44,557 nt of DNA, from the NCBI GenBank assembly GCA_001600695.1, contig BCKQ01000019.1:1-44557 (forward strand), written 5' to 3'. Position numbers and translations under genes: made by a program. Under the pieces are notes generated by a model that saw only the letters and a list, made by a program, of their open reading frames with translations, ran no database searches and had not been told where the DNA came from. This stretch comes from Ascoidea asiatica. Lineage: Eukaryota; Ascomycota; Saccharomycetes; Ascoideales; Ascoideaceae. Below are positions 1-8,706 of the stretch, piece by piece. Position 1 is the stretch's first letter. Each line of letters opens with the position of its first letter.

Positions 1-683
1 AGAATACTTTTGTCGTTTGTGATATGAGCTGTAGCACCTGTATCAACAACAAACTCAGTGCTAAGATGTTCTTGAACAAAATAGATCTCAAACTCATTAA
101 TTTTCTTAGTTTCTTCTTTTAACCATGAATCAGTTGAATTAACGTCAATAATGACATTTTCTTTTGATGTTGCAGTTAATGAGTTACTTTCACCAGCAAA
201 GTAAGTTTCTTCTTCAACTTTGTTATTTGATGTTCTTTCATTGTTTTCATCAGTAGTAACAAATACTTCAGCATCAAGAGGAACCTCAAGTAGTTGAACC
301 TCTTCTCTTTTGACAAAACGATTGTTTGATTTCTTTTTCAATGGACATTTATTGGAGTAGTGTCCAAATTTCTTGCAATTGTAGCATCTAACTTTATCAA
401 TAGAAACAAAAGCTTCAACAGAGTTTTCATCAGATTTAACAACTTTTGCATCAGAAATGCTTGTAGAAACATCATGAATTAATCCTTCTTTTCTGAGTTG
501 TTTGAACTCTTTTAAGATACTTTTGTAATTAGTTGCAGTAAANGCATCAGTAACAACTTGTGTTTTATCCTTGAAGTTGTTTTCTCTTAAGTATCTTGCA
601 AGATTTGCATCATTTAAAGAAAAGCAAACAATAGCTGAAGACAAGTTCTTGATTGCAGGGAAATAATGAATTATGTTATCAAA
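1..683 (-). CDS. Ty1/copia Gag-protease fragment, 5'-truncated, runs off the left edge
   Basis: Read on the minus strand, the frame stays open from an in-frame TGA at 684-686 to the window edge, about 228 codons. It contains a retroviral zinc knuckle (C-x2-C-x4-H-x4-C, start CYNC) near 345-386. At 27-44 it has a retropepsin active site, D-T-G-A-T-A-H. This order (nucleocapsid knuckle then aspartic protease) is that of copia Gag-Pol, and pol would continue to the left. There is no ATG in frame before the knuckle, and only about 99 residues precede the knuckle, where copia Gag normally has about 200 or more. I therefore infer that the 5' part of gag is missing and that 684-700 is a junction. 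Undetermined bases (N) occur nearby. The intact frame suggests a younger element than the two others in this window. Confidence 0.85.
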
Positions 684-706
684 TCATAATTTACTTTCTT
701 GTTACT

Positions 707-826
707 TTATCTCACCTTATCTCACTTTATCTCACCTTATCTTGCTTTATCTCACCTTATCTTGCTTTATCTTACCTTATCTTACCTTATCTAACATTAT
801 CTTACCTTATCTTACCTTATCTAACA
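707..826. repeat. 12 tandem 10-bp units, each with a TTATC/GATAA core
   Basis: TTATC begins at 707 and recurs exactly every 10 bases to 817, twelve times without a break, with variable flanks such as TCACC, TTGCT, TTACC and TAACA. Degenerate units continue to about 850. On the minus strand each unit reads GATAA, the core bound by GATA zinc-finger factors (in yeasts Gln3, Gat1, Dal80 and relatives). A 10-bp period puts all sites on roughly one face of the helix. The array may be a simple minisatellite, so binding is inference. The long leucine-rich reading frames across it are only translations of the repeat. Confidence 0.85.
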
Positions 827-912
827 TTAAGTTGCTTAATCTTACTTATCCATCATCTTTATGCTTTAAAAGCTTTTTCTGTTCATTTTATCAAAAGTTG
901 CTGTTTAGGTTT

Positions 913-1092
913 TTCTAGAACTTTCTAGAACATTCTAGAACTTTTTGGAACATTCTAGAAGAAGAACCTTCTANAACATTCTATTTNCTTCTTTGTCGTT
1001 ATGCTTTCTTATTTGCTCTTATATGCTGCTTTCTATTTGTTACTAGAAGTTTCTCGAATTTTCTAGAACCTTCTATGAAAAAGATTCTAGAA
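913..1092. promoter_or_regulatory. Two arrays of canonical heat-shock elements
   Basis: The unit TTCnnGAA recurs exactly every 10 bp at 913, 923, 933, 943 (one mismatch, TTTTGGAA) and 953, giving ten alternating nGAAn pentamers. A second run has GAA at 1046, TTC at 1051, GAA at 1056, TTC at 1061, GAA at 1066 and TTC at 1071, and an isolated TTCTAGAA lies at 1085-1092. Alternating nGAAn pentamers are the binding sequence of heat shock factor Hsf1, and three units already suffice in yeast. The arrays end about 95 bp upstream of a TATA box at 1186, the expected promoter layout. The block most likely belongs to a retroelement LTR, but a displaced cellular promoter is possible. Confidence 0.8.
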
Positions 1093-1185
1093 GATTCCAT
1101 TGCTTAACTNCTGTGTTTGAAGTTTAGTATGTGAAATTGAAATTCTGAACTTTCAGATTTTCACTTCTCATACATTTTCAAATGG

Positions 1186-1194
1186 TATAAATAG
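1186..1194 (+). promoter_or_regulatory. TATA box, rightward promoter
   Basis: TATAAATAG is a strong TATA consensus on the plus strand, downstream of the heat-shock arrays. Transcription would start around 1220-1290 in AT-rich DNA and run right, away from the Gag fragment at 1-683 and into the inverted repeat that begins at 1346. No long reading frame follows, so the natural gene or element driven by this promoter has been lost or replaced. Confidence 0.6.
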
Positions 1195-1345
1195 AGGTTG
1201 TTTTTCCCTTACTTTTCAAAATTATTTTTCTTTATTTTTATTTTATATCTTTAAGAATTTTTATTATAGCTTTTATATATTATCTTTTAATATATTCTAA
1301 TCATTATTTTTATTAATTATCTTTTATAGAAATCTTATTTTATTA

Positions 1346-1966
1346 GGAATAGATTCTTAAGGGACTAGCTGCACTAGTGTCCTGTTTACTCTGACACACT
1401 GGGATATACACAGTAAGAATTTTGCCGTATCTAACATGAAACTAGGGTTCGCAAATTCATCCATCTAGAAGGGGTCGCTTCCTTGATCCGGCTGGCATTT
1501 CGGATTAAACACATATCCGGATAGTCCCTACATCCTAACTCTTCTTTTATTATCCTTGTGCCCAGTGGTTAGCTCTAATATGTTGTTAGAGGCTTCACGA
1601 ATATGGCTGGTACCAATCCCAAGGTCATTTCTATTTTGTACACTATACCTGACGTACGCAACCATGAGCTATGCCATGTCTTTAGAATATCCCATGATAT
1701 CCCACATTCTGTAGAGCTGTGCAAAACTCAAGCAAGGTCATGTGAATTCATGTATCCTTCAGTCAACTTTATGGAAAATATTTAAATTTTTGCCGAATTG
1801 TGCTTCTATATGCATAATTATACATAGTGTACACACATTATTGTATAATACATAACGTTTTTACGTTTACAATAGATACGTGTCGTTTAGACCTTCACCA
1901 CCTATGATGTTACTACCAATATATGCCCTAAGATAGATCGATCTCTATTATATCTGCCAACTAACA
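1346..1966 (-). repeat. Left arm of a ~620-bp inverted repeat
   Basis: The reverse complement of this segment aligns with 3614-4228 over its full length with small gaps. Shared blocks include ATGGCTGGTACCAATC, GTGTACACACATTATTG and GACCTTCACCACCTATG. The inner end on the minus strand begins TGTTAG, and the outer end on the plus strand begins GGAATAGAT. No matching target-site duplication is visible at 1345 and 4229. It may be a long terminal inverted repeat of a DNA transposon or foldback element, or one of two LTRs of a family inserted head-to-head (LTRs often begin TGTT). A 60-codon frame at 1603-1785 is partly shared with the other arm (MAGTN start) but is not convincingly coding. Confidence 0.75.
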
Positions 1967-3613
1967 TATACAAGTTTAAAGAATGTTCTTTTAGTTCCGT
2001 TGTAGACCGAATATGTAGACCATTTTACAATAAACATTTCTATTTGAAAGTTGTTTGAGCTATACTCCATCATATTTGGAAGCTATCCCGGACTTTTTTC
2101 ATTATATTCATTTACAAATCCGGAGGTTGGAGCTGTCACGAAACACATTGTGTGAATATTAAGCATAAAAACAAAAAAATTGGACAATAGAAAATTAAAA
2201 TAAAATCGCATAAAGAAAAATACATCTTTGCGCCTCGTTAAATAAATTTCAGTTAAATAAAAGTGGTTTCGTTAATATTTTTCTCAAATTCTAACAGAAC
2301 CTAAGCGAGACTAAAGGTTTCGGTAAAATATAAATGGTTTCTGCAAAAAATATCTGAAACAACGAAATAATATGCATCTTGAAATATGGTTTCAACAAAA
2401 GTTATCTGAAAGCGCCAAATAATATCCATTATAAAATGTTCTTGCACTAAAATAAAAATAATGTTTCCTGAAACGGCAACGAAAATTAAACCAGGGTAAA
2501 GGTTTCAGTAACATAAACATTGTTTCAACAAGCTTTATTCTAAACTTATGAAAAATTTTAACTGTAAAAAAAGGTACTCATTTTAAAAAATGGTTTTACC
2601 AAAATAAAAAGTAATAAAACGTTAAGAAATAAATAATATTATAGTAGATAAAGGAGGCTCAAAATTATTAATTTTCTTTTTCGTTCTGTTTAGTTTCTTT
2701 TTGAAATAATTGTGAATGTACAAATGGTTAACGGTAGTAAATATTTTTTAAATTTGATTTTTTGAAATAGGGTAATAGTCATTTCCTACTTTATTGAATC
2801 ACAATCTTTAATTAAAAGGCTGGTTCCCCTTACACCAAATGTTATCTTTCTTGGTCCGTGTTTTTTCCATATGAAGAAGAAGGATTACATAAATTGATAT
2901 GAAGCTATTTGTGCCAATATTGTTTTCAACACCGCTTTTAAACTAAAGCTTTGCTTCGATAACAAAGGGTGTGTTGGAATCATGTTAGACCATGTATTAC
3001 ACTTTGCTGTTTTTCTTTTGAACATGAAGCATTTTATGTTGAAATTATCAGATGTTTAGCAAAATGTTTGTTTGGTTGTGGGATTGGTAGAATATTGTTT
3101 AAATCCGTTTATTAGAGGTCGGTGGGTGGTTGATTCCAGCTGGGTCGGGCGCGGGTGCAAATCGCAAATACGGTTACCCTCGTGAAGTTCGTTAAATATT
3201 TTTTCAGAATACTAAATTCGGTTCCCAGTAACACCTCAGTATGTAAGTCTTTATTTTTGGAACTTTTTAGCTTTCCTACGTCAAGACGTAGACAAACTGT
3301 TAATATTTGGATGTCTAGAATCTGACATTGGATGTGTTCTTTTTAACGACATTTTGTTATCCAATAGTAATAGTTTACAACTATTAGAGCTTGATATCAG
3401 GAATATGGTTATTTAAAATTATTCCAAAAATATATATAAAAACACAAACAAAAATAAGAGAAAAATAGACAACTGTTTCCACTTTTCATTTTTGCAAAAG
3501 AATGAACAATATCAGGATCTTTGAACACAAAACTAAAACACTGAGAACATATAGATCTTCAATGCTGCTTTAAAAAAAGAAAAAAAAATAAACTAAAATA
3601 AAGCATTAATTTT
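1967..3613. other. 1.65-kb non-coding spacer between inverted-repeat arms
   Basis: There is no reading frame of gene length on either strand and no recognisable transposase, tRNA or protein motif. The left half (about 2220-2560) contains loosely repeated phrases resembling GGTTTC and CTGAAAC. A short GC-richer patch lies at 3117-3180. A TGTTGGAATC string at 2971 resembles the start of a Ty-type LTR but has no identified partner. The spacer is probably decayed transposon DNA. Confidence 0.5.
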
Positions 3614-4228
3614 TGTTGGAAATAATAGAGATCTATATATGCTAGGGCATATATTGGTACTAACACCATAGGTGGTGAAGGTCTAAAAGACACATATCTA
3701 TTGTAAACGTAAAATCGTTATGTATTATACAATAATGTGTGTACACTATGTATAATTATGCATATACATGCATAATTAGGCATAAATATACATATTCTTG
3801 AATAAAGATGCATTAAGTAGCATGAAGAATACATCAATTTACATGACCTTGCAGTATTCTGTGTACAGGTACTCAGATAGTCGGATATAATGGGATATAC
3901 TAGAGACATGGCATAGGTCATGTGTGGTTACGTCAGGTATAGCGTACAAAGTAGAAAAGACATTGAGATTGGTACCAGCCATAGTCGTACAACCTTTAAA
4001 AGCATATTAAAGCTAAGCCACTCGGTACGAGGATAATTAAAGAGGAGTTAGGATGTAGGGTCTATCCGGATAGAAGTTAAATCTGAAAGGCCAATGGGAT
4101 GCAGGCAGGGACGCCTTCTGGATAGCTGGATTGGCTAAGCCTAGTTTGAGATAAGGTATAATTCTCACTGTGTATACCGAATTTTAAACAGCAGACTAGT
4201 GGAGATAGTCCCGTAAGGGATCTATTCC
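3614..4228 (+). repeat. Right arm of the ~620-bp inverted repeat
   Basis: This segment is the inverted counterpart of 1346-1966. It starts TGTTGGAAATAATAGAG and its homology ends at CTATTCC (4222-4228). The TGTTGG start resembles yeast Ty LTR starts, which favours the LTR reading. The abrupt loss of similarity to the left arm at 4229, and the lack of a terminal CA there, argue against a complete LTR ending at this point. Confidence 0.75.
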
Positions 4229-4614
4229 GAGTACGGCTGCGGGATTAAAGATTATTCCCGGCAATTAGTGTGATTGTCTACCCCACTGGAAAGTGGGCTG
4301 ATTGGTTTTACTATGGTAAAATTGAAATATGAATTTCAATTGATTTCTAATCAAGTTTTCATCCCTATTTACAAGGTAAAGTTGATTCCTACCCTGATTC
4401 TACGAAGGAATCCTGGGACTTTTGGGAATTCCCGAGAATTCTCGATAGTTCTGCGGGACTCCGTAGGAATCCTGAATTAATATAAAAGGAATCGATTTCC
4501 ACTTATTTTTTTATATAATATATTTAGTTTTCTTTTTAGATCATTTATTAGCACGAGTTAATTGAGTATTACATAGTTTCTAAGTACGTAAAATTTATAT
4601 ATTCGATTTTGTAA
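4229..4614 (+). promoter_or_regulatory. Promoter/LTR-like block upstream of the degenerate copia element
   Basis: A TATA box (TATAAAAG) lies at 4481-4488, about 130 bp before the first gag-like ATG at 4615. Just upstream, TTC at 4429, 4439 and 4449 alternates with GAG at 4434 and GAT at 4444, all at 5-bp steps. This is the layout of a heat-shock element in which the GAA half-sites have mutated. Two 10-bp palindromes (GGGAATTCCC, GAGAATTCTC) lie inside it. It may be the U3-R-U5 part of a 5' LTR, but it has no clear match to the candidate 3' LTR at 8078. Confidence 0.4.
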
Positions 4615-5330
4615 AATGAATGAAAATTCACAACAAAAATCTTAACTCAAAACCATATAATGGTACTAACAGCAATGCATACAGCCATAATGCAATTACT
4701 GCTGAAACTCAATCATCAACTACTTGATTTCCTGAAGGAAACAACTGTTTGTTTTTTTTAAATGTTAATAATGCTTCTCATCCTATCTTATAGGATACAG
4801 GGGTAACGTCTCTGTTACCAGTGATAGAACTTTACTTAAAACTTTTAGAACAAGTCAAGTATTAATTAAAGGAGTTGGTGATACTGCACAGTATACTAAA
4901 GGAACTGGTCCTATGACTATCAAGTTTCCTGATAACTCTTCACAAGATGTTTAAGCTATGCTCATTAAAAATGGCAGAACCCTAATTAGTTTTGCTGCTT
5001 TTGATGCCAGACACTTTCAACTACTTGATGGTAAACTTTCCTGCAATGACTTCATCATAGGTGTTATGGAAAATGGACTTCTTTTTTTCTTGTTGGAGAG
5101 AATATAGCAATTGTTAAACAAAATCCATCAAATAACTTTGCTTATCATGTTTACAATTCTCAACCACATTTAGTTATTCAAAAATTAAAAGACTATTCAG
5201 CTGGATCAAAGAAAGTTGATAATTCATATTCTATACAGCATAATGAAGATTCAATTTTTGACAAAAATTCAGTCAAACTTACTAGTCTTAATGAAAAATA
5301 TTTACGTATTCGAGAAGATAAAATACTTAA
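4615..5330 (+). pseudogene. Decayed copia Gag/protease remnant
   Basis: Short frames starting at 4615 are broken by many stops. Around 4770-4810 the text reads HPIL, a stop, then DTGVTS, which looks like a copia protease active site (D-T/S-G-A-T) with a nonsense mutation beside it. Downstream fragments up to about 5060 continue in another frame and resemble the protease-to-integrase linker. Gag itself appears largely deleted, since the protease motif lies only about 180 bp after the first ATG. Nothing here could make a functional protein. Confidence 0.55.
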
Positions 5331-6002
5331 CTTATACTATTCATTAGGTCATCTATCTGCCTCTACACTATTAAATTAATTTCCCGCTTAAGCTACAATA
5401 CAAATTAAAACAAGATGAACAATTCAGAATTGAAGTGTGTCAAATTTGAAAATTAATTAATGTGAAAAATAATTTGCCTACTACAACTTTGCCAGCTAAA
5501 CTAACAGTCAGAAAGCTCCAAATTGACCTTTCAGACATCACCGGAAAAACTATGGAAAATACCAAGTTATTTTAATGGATGATTACAGTAGATTCACAAC
5601 TGCATTTACTGTGAATGACAAAGCTTCTGTTAGCCCTGAAATAGATAAAATTAGTTCAAAAGGGAGCACCACATTAAATTTACCTGAACCTGAATTAAAA
5701 ATTGATAATGGAACAGAGTACAAAAAATCTAAATACAATACAATGATTGGACTACCAGATGGATATGCATCTTTTCATAATGGCAGATGTGAATCAGGTA
5801 TTAGAAAAGTAAAATCTATGACATCAAATATTTTATCTCATCATCCTTCTGTTTATCATGAACATCTATTTAATAAGGCTACAGAATTTGCTTGTGTTTT
5901 ACTAAACAAGCAAATTCATCCCTCAACTAATGAGCTTCCTTTATTTGTATTTTTGAGAGACAGCCAAATAAGCTTACTTTTCCTCTATTTGGATCAGATG
6001 TA
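5331..6002 (+). pseudogene. Broken copia integrase
   Basis: This is the remnant of the retroviral-type DDE integrase that inserts element cDNA. The zinc-binding head is seen as YYSLGHLS near 5336, followed by stops. The core shows LQIDLSD (first Asp region, near 5517), then after a frame change MDDYSRF (from 5575), KIDNGTEY (second Asp, near 5700) and GRCESGIRKV (the Glu motif, near 5785). At least one frameshift separates the first Asp from the rest, and another lies near 5950-6000, where the C-terminal region continues in a different frame. This matches a copia integrase in domain order. Confidence 0.75.
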
Positions 6003-7863
6003 TTGTATAGATATAACACAAATAGTTGGGAATATCGTATATTCCTTGGATATAATGAGTACTCATGTACTTATAAACTTGCTAAAGCAACTACAAGTTT
6101 TTTGTTTGATTCAGTTGCCGCTGTTACAGATATTAGTGAACTTGATTCTTTTAATGTTGTTAACAAAGTTTTATCAATTACTGTCAAAGCTACAAATCCT
6201 GACTCGGCAATTCCAATATATCAAACACTTGTTTCTCAACCAACTACTATTCAAACAAAAGTTGACCCCAAGAACAGTCGTTCAGACCATAAATTTCTTC
6301 CACCATCAAATTCAGATTTGGAAATTAAACTATCTGATGATCAGTTTATTCCTAAATCTTATGCACAAGCCACCCAATATCATTCTTGGGAAGATGGGAT
6401 CCACATTGAAAAAAATCAAAATCCACAACTTCATGTATTTGAAGGCACTGATTCTCTACCAAAGAATGCAAAGGTATTTGCTGTAGGATGGATATTTAAT
6501 ATTAAAGTTGATAATATCACTTTAAATCGTAAGCATAAAGCAAAACTTGTTGTATATGGCCAATTCTAAAAGTTTGATGACCCAACACTATTAAAATTTC
6601 AATTCAGTAGTCCTGGTTTGAATAAGGATCATTTTAGACTTCTCCTTTCATATGCTGCAACATTATAGGCTTAAGATTAAAACACTTGATATATCAACAG
6701 CATTCCTTCATGCTCCAATTCTTGAAGAAAATTATTTTTTTAGAACCCCAAAAGGATTTAATGCTGATTTTAACACAAAATATGTTAAATTGAAGAAAAT
6801 TCTTTATGGTCAAAGACAATCTCCTTTATCATTTTTCCTTCATTTTAAAAACATTTTACTGCAGTTAGAATGTACTCAGCTACTATCAGACCACTGCTGT
6901 TTTAAATCATCAACTGGTTTACTAATAGCCATCTATGTGGATGATTGTATAATTTTAGGGACAAATATTAAAGACATTTCAACATTTGTGGACAAATTAA
7001 AAACTAAGTTATCAATTAAAGAAACATCTTTCGAACTTTTTCTAAGGTTGGATTTCTCATCAAAAGATGGTGAAATTGTAATGACTTCTGATACCATTAC
7101 AACCAGTATCCTACAAAAATTCAAATTTGTTGATTCAACCCCAAGATCGTCTCCTTATTTAAATTTTGATAAGTCAAAAATCATGCTTAAGGATAAAGAT
7201 AAAAATCTTTATCAACAAATCGTTCGTTCATTACTTTATTTAGCGACTCATAATCGTCTAGATATTGCTTTTGCTACACATGAACTAACCAAAAGTATGT
7301 CTTGTCCATCAACAAATGATTTAACTAGGGCTAAACATCTTCTTAGATATCTTAAAGGATCAATAAACTTTAAGTGCAAATTTGAATCAATCAATGGCAA
7401 AACAATTGATCTTTAAGCAGATGCTTCTTATTCTACAAACAGTACTGCCGGTTATGTTTTAACATACCGTGGTAATATGGTATCATGGAAGTCATCAACT
7501 GTTGGGCCAACCCTGCCTTTATCGTCTTATGAAGCGGAAAATATGGGCGCCACAATAGCTGCAAAAGTTATCTTTTATTTAATTTCTTTCATTGAAGAAA
7601 TTGACACTGAGATCAAACATTATTCACCTTACAATATGTTCATTGATAATGTTGGACTAGTCTGCAAAATTAACAATTTTGAAATGGTTAGTCTTCCATA
7701 TCCAAGACACATTACAATTAGGTTAAAATTTCTTTATGATATTACAAAGTTTGAATTGTTAAAAGTTTTACATATTTCTGGTAACTATAATCCTGATGAT
7801 ATAGTTACAAAACCTTTAACAACTTCCAAGCTTCAACACTATCTTAAAATTTTAAATTTTTAA
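6003..7863 (+). pseudogene. Broken copia reverse transcriptase-RNase H
   Basis: Frame 6003-6569 covers the integrase tail and the start of reverse transcriptase (KAKLVVYGQF). After a short frameshifted stretch, 6652-7416 covers the polymerase with LDISTAFLHA and the catalytic YVDD at 6934-6945. An in-frame TAA at 7414-7416 interrupts RNase H, which resumes at 7417 with ADASYS and continues through SYEAE, FIDN and a final NPDDIVTKPL typical of copia C-termini, to a stop at 7861-7863. The domain order protease-integrase-RT-RNase H identifies Ty1/copia (Pseudoviridae-type) rather than Ty3/gypsy. Several independent lesions make it non-functional. Confidence 0.85.
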
Positions 7864-8077
7864 AACAATATTATTTTTTATTTTTACTATGCCACACACA
7901 CTTTAGTTTAACAATCAAATATTTACTTTTTGCTACTGCAGACTTTCCTGACTTTAGCCTTAATTTTAAAACTTTTTCTTTTCTTTTCGTCCTATTCTTA
8001 ATCTTAACTTTCCTGGGGGTTTATTTATTTTCTTTTTAACCAATCTTTTATTAATGTCATTCAAGATTGACAGGGAA

Positions 8078-8360
8078 TGTTAAGATATTAAGCTTTAAGC
8101 GGCATGTCACTCATTGTGTCACACAATGTATGACATTACCCTCTTAGAACGCCACATCTTATTCGTCATTTCACCAACGTTGAGTCCTAAACTCTCCCTT
8201 GATTCTTGATATATAAATCCACGAAAATACCTTTCTTCTCTCTTCCTCGAGGAAAACAAATCAAGGACTTGTTTGATCTGAGCTTATATATGCTTATACT
8301 TATGCGTGTTTCTATTCTTATTTTTATTTTTCTTTATGTAGTGATTGAATACGTATCAGA
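8078..8360 (+). repeat. Candidate 3' LTR of the degenerate copia element
   Basis: A purine-rich ACAGGGAA (8070-8077), which could be a polypurine tract, is followed directly by TGTTAAGATATTAAGC, a typical LTR start, 215 bp after the pol stop. A TATATAAA box lies near 8207. The right end is uncertain (a TATCA near 8360 is possible). No partner copy was found at the 5' side of the element, so the assignment rests on position and signals only. A 97-codon frame across it (8206-8499) has no family resemblance. Confidence 0.35.
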
Positions 8361-8503
8361 TTTCCATAGCGTAAGTTACGAGCGGTGTGAGCTAGTGATT
8401 GCCCTAGCAGTAACTGGTCACATGCCACCATATTGCACAGTTCTTGCAAAAATTTCAAGGTTTGCTATATGTGCTTTCAATCCAATTAAATTAGCCTAAA
8501 CAA

Positions 8504-8706
8504 GCCTTTGTGTGGCTAATGAAGTTTACCTAAACATGTGATCTTTATAACATGTGACATCTGTTAGAAGAGTCAAATGATCACCTAAAACATGCTCGGT
8601 TTATGTTTCAGGTAACTATTTAAGTTGTCTATCTGCAAAGATAGAACTTACTCATCTTCTTACCACTTTTATAGTTAGTAAGACAAAATATACTTATATT
8701 TCTTAT
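8504..8706 (+). repeat. 5' LTR of the large copia element, with primer-binding site after it
   Basis: It aligns along its length with 18667-18871, sharing GTGACATCTGTTAGAAGAG, CTCGGTTTATGTTTCAGGTA and CATCTTCTTACCACTTT. The homology stops at 8706, and TGGTTATTGAGCC (8707-8719) follows immediately. TGG directly after an LTR is the usual start of a tRNA primer-binding site, matching the CCA end of a tRNA. The ends do not show the usual TG...CA, so a few bases of uncertainty remain, especially on the left. The octamer ACATGTGA occurs twice, 16 bp apart. Confidence 0.75.

Noticed and set aside
653-928. Overlapping 91- and 81-codon plus-strand frames rich in Leu, Ser, Tyr and Pro
   Set aside because: They are translations of the 10-bp GATA repeat in two frames. 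The period explains the composition and both frames are equally open.
1603-1785. 60-codon frame in the left inverted-repeat arm starting MAGTN
   Set aside because: The other arm keeps the first ~35 residues partly, but the frame ends early and DNA similarity is not concentrated at first and second codon positions by eye. Coding is not supported.
2830-2844. TTACACCAAATGTTA, similar to TTACACCAAAATGTAA at 26145-26160
   Set aside because: A short AT-rich match without extended similarity. It could be a shared transposon edge but is not supported by flanking homology.
3718-3921. 67-codon minus-strand frame in the right inverted-repeat arm
   Set aside because: It lies in a different frame from the MAGTN frame and is not preserved in the left arm.
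8206-8499. 97-codon frame near the candidate 3' LTR
   Set aside because: It begins in the TATA region of the LTR, has no family resemblance and spans two different repeats.
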